The position numbers were made by a program, and so were the translations under genes. Of a DNA stretch of 64,000 bases, positions 33,214 to 45,812 are shown in pieces (position 1 is the first letter of the stretch; each line of letters begins with the position of its first letter). Source of the DNA: Amphiduros pacificus (Eukaryota; Annelida; Polychaeta; Phyllodocida; Hesionidae); the NCBI GenBank assembly GCA_949316495.1, contig OX439005.1, positions 22,271,704-22,335,703 of the forward strand. Direction: 5' to 3'. Below the pieces are notes generated by a model. The model made no database searches. It was not told the origin of the DNA and saw only the letters and a list, made by a program, of their open reading frames with translations.

Positions 33214-34400
33214 TTCCTACACTCAGAAAGAACCAAATTTTTACTCTGTTGAAATAAAGTGCCAATTGTTTCATCTTTGGTCTCATTATATTCTTTTTTA
33301 AGCCTGTCACATTGTTTCATGAGTTTCTGGATATCCAAATTCATAATTTCTTTATCACCAGGCCTGATAGTGCCCTGATAATGTGGAATGCAAAACTCTG
33401 CAATAGACAAAAACATCCAGTGTTTAACTGTGTTTTCCACATTATAATCATCGCAACAAGAATACCAAGGAGCATTGTGTTTCTAAAATGATTGTTATCA
33501 TGATACTGTAAGGTAGCATAGATTGGACAGTGATCACAAACATCAATAATCTTATCATGAACGCCAACTTTAGAAAAGGCAAATGGATTATTGGTAAATA
33601 ATAGATCAATGCAGGTATCACCAACAATTCTGGTTGGTTCATTAATTAAATTATCAAAGCTGTAAGACTTAAATGGAAAATACAATATACAACCTTCAGT
33701 GTTGGTCCTATCCTCATTCCAGAATAAATCATTTCTACCATTCATGTCACCAAGAAATACTATTTCATCATATTCAGCACCGTAGTTATCAACAATGCAA
33801 CTTGTTTCTTCACAAAAATCAACAGTATCGAAAAGGGGTGCTCTATAATAATTACAATCTCTCATTTTAGCCCGCATGGCAATGCAGATAATTTCCGCAT
33901 CTTTGGGTTCTATTTCAGTTCTTTTACTAACTAATAAGTCCTTGGACACATAAACCATTACACCACATTGATTTCTTGAGAGATCTCTTCTAATTGGCTT
34001 ACAATATCCAGGTATTTCCAAGTCCTTATTAGTGATTGAATGATCAAGCCATGTTTCTGATATACCGAATATGTCACATTTGTGATGCAAAATGTGATTT
34101 TTAATCAAAATAAATTTTGAGACCTTTGAAACCGGGTTTGTAGGAATGTCAATCATTGTTAAGACTCCAAACATTAGCATGACCAATTTCTATATTTTTG
34201 GTACTAGGTGGTTATTTAGGTCCTGGGTTCTCAGCTATATATCCACAACAAAGCATTATCTGTGTAAACACTAAGTGACAAAATATGAATTTCATGAAAA
34301 TAAATCTCCAAAAATATAGTTCATTCTTAAATCTCTGTATATTACAATGACCATGAAATAAAACTATGGCCACTCTATATTGTTCTAGGGATATGGCCAT
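33214..34400 (-). mobile_element. Older APE-type LINE D, 5' part with endonuclease and 2A-like motif
   Basis: The minus-strand start of a LINE ORF2. A short N-terminal ORF (34400-34212) ends in a hydrophobic run followed by CCGYIAENPGPK, close to the 2A consensus D(V/I)ExNPGP, and then a stop. The endonuclease follows in other frames: GHANVWSL near 34175, DIFGISETWLDHS, EIVFLGDMNGRND, CIDLLFTNNP, VCDHCPIYATL. At least two or three frame breaks are present. 2A-like sequences ahead of ORF2 are known in APE-type LINEs (Crack, CR1 and L2 clades) of marine invertebrates. Confidence 0.75.
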
Positions 34401-34942
34401 GAGATTTTACTTAGCACACATATCTCTATCTTTGTAGGTTTACAGATGAATAAACAGAGTATGTTGTATGGCCCAACAATCCAGCAACATACAGCCACAC
34501 TGTGTTATATGAGATATGGTTCTACTATTCACAAGATTGATGTACAGTGTGGGATATGGAAGCAAACAGCAGGAACACAGCCCCCATATCAATATGCACG
34601 ATATGGATAAATCATTTGACAGATGGATAAATAGATAAATACGAGCATAACTATGAATATAGTGACACTGTGTAAATACCAGACCAGTCTTGAATTTGTA
34701 ATAAAGCAAGTGTCATAGTAGTGCCACCTTATCAAACTTCTCTTGGTAACATTTACCTAATAGTATACACACCATTAAATCAAAATTTCTTATTCTATGA
34801 ATGGTGATATAATCATAATAATCATGGTCAACATGTGTTGTCGATGCATCATTGAAACACATTGTCTTTTAAATAAAAATCATCATTGTCACAACAAACA
34901 GAACTAGTACATTCGTAGGGGAGACCATTTTGGCTGGCGAGT
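34401..34942. other. Non-coding interval
   Basis: No coding region or recognised repeat was seen between LINE D and the NADAR remnant. Part of it may be 5' sequence of LINE D. Confidence 0.4.
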
Positions 34943-35758
34943 CTATGAATTATTTGAGTTCATCTCTAACACTGGAGAAAATATCCCCCATCCAGTTTTC
35001 CCAGCCCATTTACTTTGATCAAAAATGGCAGGGTCTTTAACAGACAGTTTGACTCCCCAGACTCCATCTTTGGGGTTACCCTCTACTATTGAATTGTAAC
35101 CAGAAGAGAGTAAAAAGCCTTGCAGGACAGGATTTTTATTGAACATAGTCAGGCAAGATTTGAACATTTGTTTTTTACCCAGTTCCTGACCTGTATACCA
35201 CTTAGTTGGTTTTTCACTTCGTTTCCAGCTTTGTGAGCTTCAAAGGCTGATGAGGCTTTTATGATCTTTGACACTGTAATATTGTCATTGTGAAATAAAA
35301 CCGTCCTGTGCTGGTACATCTGCTCACTAGATGAATATATAGTCCCATCATCATCCTCAGCAGACACAGGGTAGAAGTTTGACAAGGGGGATCTAGAACT
35401 AAAGAAAGCTGCAATGTTATTTTTACTGGTTGTTGCCATTCGCTGAGGGTCCAGATGGGGAGGAAGCTGATTATTGTGCCCATGGTGTACTGTTTTCCAT
35501 TTAACACCAGTCTGTCCACAAAAATATGAGTCTTAATGTCAGCTTCCCAGGCAAAATAGATATATTTGGACCTCATGAATTATTCATGACTTACAAAAAG
35601 AATTCCATTCATCTTTAAATCTATTGTCAAAATGAGAATGACATTTACTTGGTTTGTTGCTGGATCCTATTTTACAGCTCTAAGCTGGGTTAGAAAAATA
35701 TTCAAAGTCTTAATTATTGCTTTTCTCACATTTTCGCGATTTCTTTCACCATGGTAAC
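34943..35758 (-). pseudogene. LINE ORF1-like remnant with NADAR (YbiA/DUF1768) domain
   Basis: Minus strand. After an upstream piece with VDRLVLNGKQYT (resembling the end of the RNA-binding part of Tx1-type LINE ORF1 proteins) comes a NADAR domain: AAFFSSRSPLSNFYPV, IYSSSEQMYQH, KIIKASSAFEAHK, NPVLQGFLLSSG, KDGVWGVKL, W.GKTGWG. The domain changes frame once near 35160, and the upstream piece is in another frame with stops. NADAR proteins act on ADP-ribosylated or ribosylated N-glycosidic substrates; a role inside a LINE is unknown. The sequence continues beyond the LTR element at 45738 (RYCRLVTHLDPFHRY then HGERNRENVRKAII across the empty site). The domain call is firm; the LINE assignment is inference. 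Confidence 0.65.
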
Positions 35759-35901
35759 TGTGATAGATGATCCTGAATCAAGTGTAATTAAGAGATGGTC
35801 CCTCAGACCGGAAGAAATAAAATGTTGATGAGCCTGCCATGCTCCTTTTTGTTCGTCACTTGTTAGCTGTCTAGTTTATGCCACAAGATACATATATTAC
35901 A
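35759..35901 (+). repeat. 5' LTR of the Gypsy-type element
   Basis: 143 bp from tgtgatagatgatcc to catatattaca, matching 45607-45732, with AATAAA-like aaataaaatg inside. The GTAAC duplication precedes it. Confidence 0.93.
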
Positions 35902-36099
35902 TGGTGTCAGAAGTTGAAAACTCAAGAAAGGGGTAAGATAACATGCCCAAGCACACAGTGAAATTTAAAACAGATGGTTAAATGCCCCAGGCAAGCCAGG
36001 AATTGACTCGGACCACGTGTGACCTTGCTTGTGTATTGAGCAATCACCGGTAATTTGATCTGTACTCAGAGGCTTCTCAGACTTGTTTCTCCCCCAGAA

Positions 36100-36417
36100 G
36101 GCCACGGGCCGTGGCACAGTTGGTTAGAGCGCCAGCTTATTAGAACCAGTTCCTCTGTGGTGATCCAAAGGTTGTGGGTTCGAACCCCGGCCGTGCCGGT
36201 ATTGAACTCATGATACAATTTCCCACATGAGCTGAGGCCCATGCCTAAAGGGTTAACCCGTTGTCCTTGTAAATCTGTGACCAGGTGGGTTGTCATGTCA
36301 AGGACCTGCGACATGACAATTCAGTGAGGCAGCACTATATTTTCTACAAGTAGGTCTCATCACGAAATGACTGAAATAATGTCGAAAGTGATGTAAAGCC
36401 CCAAACAAACAAACGAA
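36100..36417 (+). mobile_element. tRNA-derived SINE (family 1), copy 5
   Basis: Full-length, with A box (tggcacagttgg), B box (gggttcgaacccc), typical body and caaacaaac tail. A perfect 12-bp duplication TCTCCCCCAGAA (36088-36099 and 36418-36429) flanks it. It is inserted in the leader of the LTR element and little diverged. Confidence 0.97.
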
Positions 36418-36446
36418 TCTCCCCCAGAACTGTATGTTTTGCAATT

Positions 36447-36580
36447 TGTGATCAATAAGTGGCTCAAAGGCAGTGCGTTACTTCTGCCCATCAAAATAAA
36501 CTATTACAACAATTGTGACCAATAAGTGGCTCAAAGGCAGTGTGTTACTTCTGCCCAGTGATCAAGATAAACTTTATAAA
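36447..36580. repeat. Tandem duplication of about 67 bp
   Basis: Two direct copies begin tgtgatcaataagtggctca at 36447 and tgtgaccaataagtggctca at 36514. They lie in the leader between the nested SINE and the gag-like region of the LTR element. Confidence 0.88.
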
Positions 36581-37192
36581 CTGTGTTAAAGTGAAGTTTC
36601 ATAATGGAATTCAAACCCCCACCACATTTTAAGCAGTCAAAGACTGATAATGTGGCCACGGCATGGAGAAGCTAGATATTTATTTGCTAGCTACAGGCCT
36701 TAATGATAAGGCAGAGAAGAGAAAAGTGGCAATGTATGGATCTAATCACCTAAAGACATACAATACATTTCAATAGACAGCAGTAGGTGACAGAGATAAA
36801 TATGCAGAAGTGATCAAAAAGTTTGATGGCTATTTTGAACCGAAAAAGCATCTTGGCACCTGTCGTGCAAGATTCCATAGTAGAGTGCAGAAAAGTGGAG
36901 AAAATCTCATAGATTTTATCATAGATCTCAAAGAGCTTGCAGAACATTGTGACTTTAGAGATCTGAAAGGTGATCTCATAGCAGATAGAATATGTGCAGG
37001 AGTGTGTGAAGAGAAATTGAGGGATAAGCTGTTGAGTAAAGACAAACTGACACTTGATCAGACTGAAGAAGTGTGTATAAAGCATGGTAACAAGAAAGAG
37101 CAGAGAGAAGTGTTCCGCCCCAATCGTGCTGTTGTCGCAGTAAATGCTGTTTCACGTGGAGGCCGAGCACATGGCCGCAGTAGAGGAGCGCA

Positions 37193-40100
37193 ACAGTTCT
37201 ATCTTTTCATCATGTCTTAAATGTCACATCTCATTATATCCACCATACAACACTTCATTGTTTTGATTTGCATGCTGCAGGTACCAATGTTTACATGAAC
37301 ATTGTAGGTTGTGTTACATATGTTGAACTACAGTGTATTGTTTACAAAAATATGTCTGTGGACATACCAGGTCATAAAATGGTCTATGTATCAAGTCTAG
37401 CTGAAATGTGGTTATGTAAATGTTCTGATGTAAATAACCCTGTTAGGCTTGTGGGTCACACATTGATATATATTTTGGACTATTATGATATGTGGCATGT
37501 TAATTACTCTAAGATGGATTACAATCTTACACTATGATTGGAGCAAATAACAGACAAAGCTTCCTGAATATACAAGTATTTTCCTTTAATGTTAGGGGTC
37601 TTAGAGACGTGGTTAAGCGTAAAATGGCTTTTAACTTTCTTAAACAGAAAAGCAACAGAGCAATCTTTCTTTGACAAGAAACACATAGCTCACCTGAGGT
37701 AGAGAAGGATTGGTCTGATGAATGGGGTGGGGATATGTATTTTTTTCACATGGATCTTCAAACAGTGGTGGTGTTGCAACATTGATTTCACCAGGGTTAG
37801 ATATAACTTGTAATGAGGAACAATGTAATGATTCAGGTAGATCTTTATATCTCACCACTAAGTTTGATGAAAATGATGAACCTATGTTACTTGTAAATAT
37901 ATATGCTCCCACAAGAGACAAACTTGATTGGCAACTGAACTTTCTCGCTAAATTGAAACAAAATATTGCCAATTGTGTAAATTTATTGATAGGGGGTGAT
38001 TTCAATACTGTTTTTTGTCCAGACATGGATAAAGAAGGGGGTGATATGATTAATTGTGTAAATAAGTACACTGATGAGTTGTTAAGTTTTATGGAAGCAA
38101 ATGAACTTCAAGATGTTATCCGCATGATGTATCCTGACAAAAAGTTGTTCACTAGAGTTCAGAGAAAGCCAAGGGTATTTTCTAGAATTGATCACTGGTT
38201 GCTATCTGTACATACATGCAATTATATTTCATCAGCCTCTGTCCTCCCAGGCATAAAATCAGATCATAGTGTAATTGAAATTTCTCTTGGTAAAAGTAAT
38301 GTTCGTGGACGTGGTTACTGGAAATTTAATGCAAATCTGTTGCATGAATCTGATTATGTTAAGAATGTGAAAGAGCTTTTTTCTCACCTTAAAAAAGATA
38401 CTGCATATATAGAGGATAAAGGGCTCAAGTGGGATTATATCAAATCTGCAGTCAGAGGGTTAACATTGTCACATTCATTTGTTGTTAATAAGAAAAAGAA
38501 GGAATATAAAAATAATATTTACAAAGAATATGACAGATGTTTTAAACTATATCAACAAAATGGTGATGATGAAGACATTTTTCTAGAATATGAAACAGTT
38601 AAGAATGAAGTGGAGGCTTTGGAAAGAGAAGAAGCCAATGGTGCCATAATCAGGTCAAAGGCCAGGTGGACAGAGGCTGGTGAAAGAAACACCAAATACT
38701 TTCTGAATTTAGAAAAAAGAAATGCCATAAATAAAAACATTGTAAAGTTGACAGCTGACAATGATACTGTCATAGAGGACACAGATAAGATAATGGAAAT
38801 GTGTCAAAACTTCTACAAAACATTATCGAGTGAGCCCCAATCTGCGCAGAATGATGACGCGGACATTGTAACATTAAACAGTTTTTTCCCAGTAAAACAT
38901 AATGTGTTGAGTGATCAAGAGAGAGACTCATGTGAAGGTTTGATTACAATGCAGGAATGTGAAAAGTCTATCAAAAGCATGAAAAATGGTAAATCTCCAG
39001 GCTCTGATGGGTTTACCATAGAATTCTATATTTTTTTTCTGGATTGACATAAAACACCTTGTGTTAGACAGTATTAATTATGCATACAAAAAAGATGAAT
39101 TATCTTTTGATCAAAGACGAGGCATCATTTCACTAATCCCCAAAAAAAGGAAAAGTCGTTTACTCCTTAAAAATTGGCGACCAATTTCACTTTTGAACAC
39201 GGACTATAAAATATTGACAAAATCTCTAGCTCATAGATTACAGGATGTTTTGCCCACAATAATTGATTCTGATCAAACATTTTATATTAGAGGAAGGTAT
39301 ATAGGAGAAAATATTAGGACAATCTCAGATTTAATTGATTTCACAAGTTTAAGAGATATGCCTGGTATTATCCTTTTAATAGACTTTGAAAAGGCCTTTG
39401 ACACCATTCGATGGTCTTTTTTACTCAAAAGTATGAAATATTTTAACTTTGGTGATAGTTTTATTCATTGGATAAAGGCCATATACAATAATATTGAAAG
39501 TGTGGTTATTAATAATGGTCATTTTTCCAACAAATTTTCATTGACAAGAGGAATCAGGCAAGGATGCCCAATTTCTCCTAATTTGTTTATAATAGCTGCT
39601 GAAATCATGTCTTTCTCAATAAGAAACAACCAATCAATCAGAGGCATAATGGTCGATGAGACAGAGATAAAGCTGTCACAACTGGCTGATGACACAACTA
39701 TTTTTGTATCAGACATAAATTCAATGGAAAATACCCTAACATGTTTACAAACATTTTATCAACTATCAGGATTGAAGTTGAATTTAGATAAAACCATTAC
39801 TGTAGGTATTGGTTCTTTGAAAGGTTTTAAGCCAGACAAAACATTTGGTTTAGCATGGACAGATGGCCCCATTTCAACTCTTGGTGTTACAATAAGTAGT
39901 GACCCAGATATTGTCCATGAAACATCTTTTCTTCCATGTTTAAGAAATGCGGTTAATATTCTCAATATATGGAAACAAAGAAAATTATCACTGAAAGGAA
40001 GGGTTGCTATTTTGAAGGCATTGATTAAACCAAAATTTCTATATCCTGCTTCTAATTTGCCAGTAACTACTTCCTTTATTGCAAAGGTTGAGGACATTAT

Positions 40101-41567
40101 CACAGACTTTATATGGGATGGTGGACGGCCAAAAATAAAGAAAAATGTTGTAATTCAGGATATAAAATATGGTGGTATTAAGGTACCAGATTTTCTTAGC
40201 ATGGTTAAGGCCAACAGAATAATGTGGGTAAAAAGGGCATTAGAAAGTAATGGAAAATGGAAGTCAGTATTACTGTGCTTGTTGAAACCTTTATCAATTG
40301 AACATTTCACCTATTCTAATTTACCTGATGAAGTGATAGATAATATCCAGATACCCTTTTATAATCAAATGTTTCTATTCTGGAATCAACTGAAACCGGA
40401 ACCAGAAAAAGCTTTGCAGTTTAAGAACGAGATACTTTGGTCCAATAGATATATTACTGCTCCAATAGAAATCAAAAAAGGGTCAAAAAGTGCAAAAACA
40501 AGGAGTAAAAACCTCAAATCTTTACTGTGGTCTCATTTTTACAAATGTGGTATTATCAGAGTGGGTGATTTGTTGAGTGATAAGAATGAACTTATGGATT
40601 ATAGACAATTTGTAGACAGATATAATGTAAAATGTGATATATTAAGATTTTATAAATTAAGGAAGACAATTCCAACTGAATGGGTGGAGGCTATATCACT
40701 GTTACCACATAATGCTTTAGTCCCACCCTTTTCGTCACTGCAAATCAATCTTAGACACACCAGTACAGATTTAATTAATATAAAAGCAAAACATATATAT
40801 TGTGCATTTGTAAAAGAAAAATTAGAAAAGCCAACTGCCTTGAATAAATGGGAGGTTACCTATGGTACTGAGAATGACTGGAAAAGTATTTTTTATCTAC
40901 CATATTCATGTACAAGAGACACAAGGTTACAGGCATTCCAATATAGAATACTACACAGAATTTTACCGTGTAGAAAATGGTTATACACATTGACTGTCAT
41001 CGATTCTGATTTATGTAATACATGCAATGCTATAGATGATATTGAACATTTTCTGTTCTCATGTTCAACAACAAGAGTGTTTTGGGGCCATTTGGAGAGA
41101 TGGTGGAATAGAGTGTCACAATGTAAGGTCAAACTGACTCTGAAACACATCATATTTGGAATATATTATGATTTTAACTGTTTTGCTGAAATTAACTTTA
41201 TTATACTACTTGCTAAACATTATATTTATATAAAAAAACATTATAAACAACAAATATGCTTTTTTGCCTTTTTGGGCATACTGAAACATAAATTAGTAAT
41301 TGAAGAAAATATACATAATATGAATGGTACATTTCATATTTTTGAAAAAAAAATGGCAAGCTATTTACAATGAAATATAAACTGCACAGTCACTTCTCAC
41401 CAACTCTCCATACCAACATGGGTTCAACATCTTCATATCAATCATAAATCTCCTTATCATCTTGTCTATCTGTCATCTTGTCTATCTGTCATCATTTTAC
41501 ATGTGTACATATCTTCTTTTTTATAATGTAAAAAGCCAATAAACATATTAAAAAAAAAAAAAAAAAA
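37193..41567 (+). mobile_element. Tx1/L1-type LINE inserted in the LTR element
   Basis: Flanked by AGGAGCGCA (37184-37192 and 41568-41576). It ends with aataaa and a run of 17-18 A (41550-41567). Its 5' part (37193-37530) has no clear ORF1, so it is 5'-truncated or lacks ORF1. It carries an APE endonuclease, an RT and a zf-RVT-type end, as in the Tx1/L1 group. The clean duplication and long A-tail show it is younger than the LTR element. Confidence 0.92.
37545..41373 (+). pseudogene. ORF2 (endonuclease-RT-zf-RVT) of Tx1/L1-type LINE, lightly damaged
   Basis: The endonuclease starts about 37570 (FSFNVRGLRD, QETH, GGDFNTV, IKSDHSVIEI). The RT lies in 38990-40100 (KSPGSDGF, NWRPISLLNTDYKI, LLIDFEKAFDTI, RGIRQGCPISPNLF, LADDTTIF), and a C-terminal domain with a zf-RVT-like segment near 40930-41110 (FQYRILHRILPCRKW, CNTC....IEHFLFSC). 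It has a stop before QETH at about 37674, a frame change in a T-run at about 37743, and another in a T-run at about 39035. All catalytic motifs are otherwise intact, so the damage is slight and recent. Confidence 0.9.
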
Positions 41568-44500
41568 AGGAGCGCACTCAAGCGGAGTGGTGCACTCACA
41601 CTCGCATCACTCAGGCAATGCATGTGACAATTGCGGCAGGAAGCACCTGCCAAATGAGTGTCCAGCCTCAGGGAGGCAGTGCCACAAGTGTTCCAAATAT
41701 GGGCACTGTCCACCAATCAGGCAAACCAGTCACACGGAGGTAGAGGTCGTTCCCCATACCATGGTGGGAGAAGGTTTTCACGTGGCAGAGGTTGTGGCCA
41801 TGGCCAGGTGCAAGTTCCTATATTACTGGACACGGGAGCCATGTGTAATGTGCTCGAGGAGAGAACATTGAGTGAGATAGACACAGGCGCGAAGCTGAAA
41901 CCAAGCAACACTGTGTTGAAGGCTTTTGGTGGAGCGAAAGTTAGCTCCTTGGGCAAAGTGGAACTGCCCGTCAGACACAAAGACTCAAAGAAACTGGTCA
42001 CCTTTGAGGTCCTGCAAAAGTTACCCAACATAATTGGCGCTAAGGATTGTGAGGCGCAGGGACTAGTACAAAGAGTGTACTCAGTCGAGAAAGACCCTGT
42101 GCCTGTTTCCAGCTCTCCACACATAGCAGCACAGAGGAGAGAAGCCATGACTCCAGCACCGAAGAGAGAAATCCTAACCCCAGAGCAGAGGAGTGAAGAA
42201 AATGAGCTTCTGTACAAGTACAAGGATGTGTTCCAAGGCTTAGGCAGTGTTCCACAGAAGTATGACATCCAGTTAACGGCGCCAGTCCATGTGTGCAACC
42301 AGTGCTACCAGTCCCAATTGCACTCATGATCAGAAATCATGTGAAGGATGAACTGGACCGCATGGTAAAGGCTGGTATCCTGGAAAAGGTTCCCCCAGGT
42401 GAGCCGGCTTAATGGGTCAGCAACATAGTCGTGGTGATGAAGCCAAACAAGATTCGTCTGTGTATCAACCCCAAAATGCTGAACAAGCACATCAAGCAAG
42501 AGCACCATCCCATGAAAACTCTAGAAGATGTTGCAACAAGGTTGCACGAAAGCAAGTACTTCACTGTGATGGACTGCAATCAAGGATTCTATCAGCTACG
42601 GCTGACAGAACAGTCATCCAAGCTACTCGTCATGTGCACACCATTCGGGTGCTAAGAGAATGCCCATGGGCCTGGTGTGCGCACCTGAAATCTACCAGAG
42701 ATCGATGGAAGATATATTTGATGATATGGACGGAGTGGAAACGGTCATGGACGACCTGCTAATAGACAGTTCACTATGGTCTCATCACATGAAATCGTTC
42801 GAGACGGTTCTCATTTGCTCTAGGCAGAACAACCTTACCTGGAACCTAACCAAACTGAGGTTAGCTCTGCCAGAAGTTGATTATGTCAGAGCTACCATAA
42901 GTGAGCACGGGATGCAACCCCAGGAAGAGAAGGTGAGGGCTATCGTGGATATGCCAGAGCCAGCAAACAAGGAGGAACTAGCCAGAGCTCTGGGTATGGC
43001 TACCTATCTCGGGAAATTCATTCCAAAGTTGTCCCGGATGACCAAGCCCCTGTGTAAAGTCTTAACTTCAGAGGAATACTACTTTGATGGCCCACAGAAG
43101 AGGGCATGGGCTGAGTTGAACTCTAGCATCCAGACCAGTGCTGCGCTACTACAGCACAGAGGAGCCTATAGAAATAACATGTGATGCAAGCCAGTCAGGA
43201 CTCTCAGCAGTTCTCAGCCAAGGTGACTAGCCAGTTAACTGATGCGGAAACCAGATATGCTCAGATAGAAAAGGAAATGCTAGTATTTGCCTGTATCAAG
43301 TTCCACAAGCTCATCTATGGACGTGATGACCTAAAAGTCATTACAGATCAAGGCACTTGTAACAATATATGAGAAAGACATACACAAAACACCTATGAGG
43401 CTACAAAAGATGTTGCTGAAAATCCAATCATATCCATTCCAACTGGTATTTAAGCCAGTACCAGAGATTCCAGTAGCTGACACTCTCAGCAGAGCTTCAC
43501 TCCCATAGCAGGGATGATGAGATAATGGTCTGCACTGCTGAAGTTGTGTGTTTCAGCCCAGAGAAGCAGAAAGTTCTACTGGAAAACACAAAAGCAGTCT
43601 CAGTGTTACAAGAACTAAGTGACATCATAAGGTCAGGATGGCTGCTGACAAAGGACGTTCCCATGGAAATCAGACCCTACTGGGATGTCAGAGATGAACT
43701 CTCCGTGATAGATGACATCATTTTCAGAGGTGAACGTGTTGTGGTACCTGAAGCCATGAGACCTGACGTTCTGAAAATAATCCACACACCACACCTTGGA
43801 GTGGTCAAATGCAAAATCCGGGTCAAGGATGTGTTGTTTTGGCCGGGAATGGGAAAACAAATTGAAGAGTTGGTTGGAAAATGTGCGATATGTCTCCAAT
43901 ATCGAAATAAGCAACAGAAGGAACCACTTCAACCCCTGGAGCAAGGTTGCTTCAGACATCTTTGAGCTTGAAGAAGACCACTACATTGTCATAGTAAACT
44001 ACTTCAGTGAATTCTTTGAGCTGGGAGAATTGTTCAAGCTCAACAGTGAAACATTATGAAATGTGTGAAAGAGTCATTTGCAAGACATGGAATTCCAGAC
44101 GAGTTTGTGAGTTACAATGCCAAACAGTATGCTGGTAATGCATTCCAGAAGTTTGCCGAGGACTATGGTTTCAAACTCATAACGTCAAGCCTGACGTACG
44201 CCCAAGGCAATGGGATGGCTGAGAAGGCAGTAAAATGCCTAAGAGAGTTTTGAAGAAGTCCAAGCAAGAGCCAAATGGTGATCCAAATCTAGCCTTACCG
44301 GATCAGAGGAACACCCCCAGAGATCATGCAGTAGGCTCACCAGCACAACGGTTGATGGATCGCAGGACGCAGACTCGTCTACCTACAGCCAGATCACTGC
44401 TACAGCCAAATCAAGTTGACTCACAGAGAATCAAGTCGCATCTGGAGATGTGCAGAAACAAACAAAAAGGCTACTATGATCAACATGCAAAGCCACTTCC

Positions 44501-45606
44501 AAAGCTACAGCCAAGTGACATGATCCGCATGAGATCTGCAGTGGATCGTCTGTGGAAATCAGGGCGTGTTGTGGATGCATGTCCAGATCAGAGATCATAC
44601 ATAGTGGAAAATCCAGCAGGTTCGTTGTACAGGCGTAATGGTCGCCATCTGCTCAAAACAGCAGAACCCTTCCATAGAGCTGGAGATCCGGAAGAGGAGG
44701 AACCAAATCCTGTGCAAAATGTGCCAAGTGTGAGAAATGTGCCAGATTGTGTGTCAAATAGAGTGCAAAAGTCAGTGGTTCCTTCCAAACCCACCAATGC
44801 ACGCTTGCCAGTGCAGCAGCGAGCAGCTGTAGCACACCCTAGTGTCAATTCACCACCAGCTGTTCACACAAAATCTGGTCGCATATCAAAACCACCAGTC
44901 CTGTAAAATTTAAGGATTATGAGACCTAAATTCACCGATATCACACATGTACATAATGTGTAAAGCTTTACACTGGAGAGAAGCCACATTGTGTGTGTTT
45001 TTCTTTTTTTTCACCAAAGTATTTAATTTGTGAGTGTAGAATTTGAAGAATTCATATTGTGACTGTAAAATTCGAGTGAACATTTCTTGTGTCAAATATC
45101 ATTTACATAGAAATAAAATCTGCTTCATTGAATGTCATGTTATAAAAGGTAAATTTATAGTTCAATTTGAACTTGTGCATTGAAAGTAATATCTGTGTAC
45201 TATCTTTTTGTTTATACTACTGTGTGTCTATAAAAACTATAAAAGGGCAGTAATGTTTGAGCAAATTGGTCATGCTTAAGATTGATTGTGTAAATCTGGT
45301 ATAACAGAGTTTTTGTTTCATTTTCAATATGAAAAGGGATGAAAAGAGAAAAGACTTTACATCTTAATACAGATATTTAATATCTATGGAGATATGAGAT
45401 AACAACTGGTATTCATATTAAATTGCTTTATTTTATGATACAAAGTAACATTACAAGTTCTCAGAGACTGTGAGCAATATATGAACTGATTTACATTCAT
45501 TCTAGTCACATGGTAACAATGCCTGAAGTGAACATTTATTTGGTATCTAAATAATTTAGTTAATTATTCTATATACAGTGTACTTCTCAATTTAAAGAAA
45601 GGAAGA

Positions 45607-45732
45607 TGTAATAGATGATCCCCGAATCAAGTGTAATTACGAGATGTAATAAAATGTTTATGAGCCCGCCACATTACTTCTTGTTGGTCACTTGTTGCTG
45701 TCTAGTTTATGCCACAAGATACATATATTACA
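45607..45732 (+). repeat. 3' LTR of the Gypsy-type element
   Basis: 126 bp from tgtaatagatgatcc to catatattaca. It is shorter than the 5' LTR by an internal indel. A purine tract precedes it and GTAAC follows. Confidence 0.93.
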
Positions 45733-45737
45733 GTAAC

Positions 45738-45812
45738 GATGGAAGGGATCCAGGTGTGTGACAAGACGGCAATATCTTATTTTAGCTTGACGTGCCAAAA
45801 TTGGACTGTCAC
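45738..45812 (-). pseudogene. Upstream part of the NADAR-bearing LINE ORF1 remnant
   Basis: Minus-strand frame RQAKIRYCRLVTHLDPFHRY is in frame with HGERNRENVRKAII at 35753-35710 once the LTR element is ignored. This supports one coding sequence that existed before the insertion. Further upstream the frame is not recognisable. Confidence 0.5.

Larger units (their letters stand above)
35759..45732 (+). mobile_element. Fossil Ty3/Gypsy-type LTR retrotransposon with nested SINE and LINE
   Basis: Short direct LTRs with TG..CA ends and a perfect 5-bp duplication GTAAC (35754-35758 and 45733-45737) bound it. A primer-binding site (tggtgtcagaag) follows the 5' LTR and a purine tract (about 45593-45606) precedes the 3' LTR. 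Parts in order: a gag-like region (about 36810-37190), zinc-knuckle and protease-like region (about 41590-42300), reverse transcriptase and RNase H (about 42400-43370), integrase (about 43530-44260), and a tail to 44906. Without its nested SINE and LINE it is about 5.3 kb. It is broken, with seven or eight interruptions besides the nested insertions. LTRs differ at roughly a tenth of positions, so it is fairly old. It sits inside the NADAR-bearing LINE remnant. Confidence 0.9.

Noticed and set aside
36810-44906. The Gypsy-type gag and pol stretches as host genes
   Set aside because: They lie between matching LTRs with a target duplication, primer-binding site and purine tract; they are parts of a fossil element.
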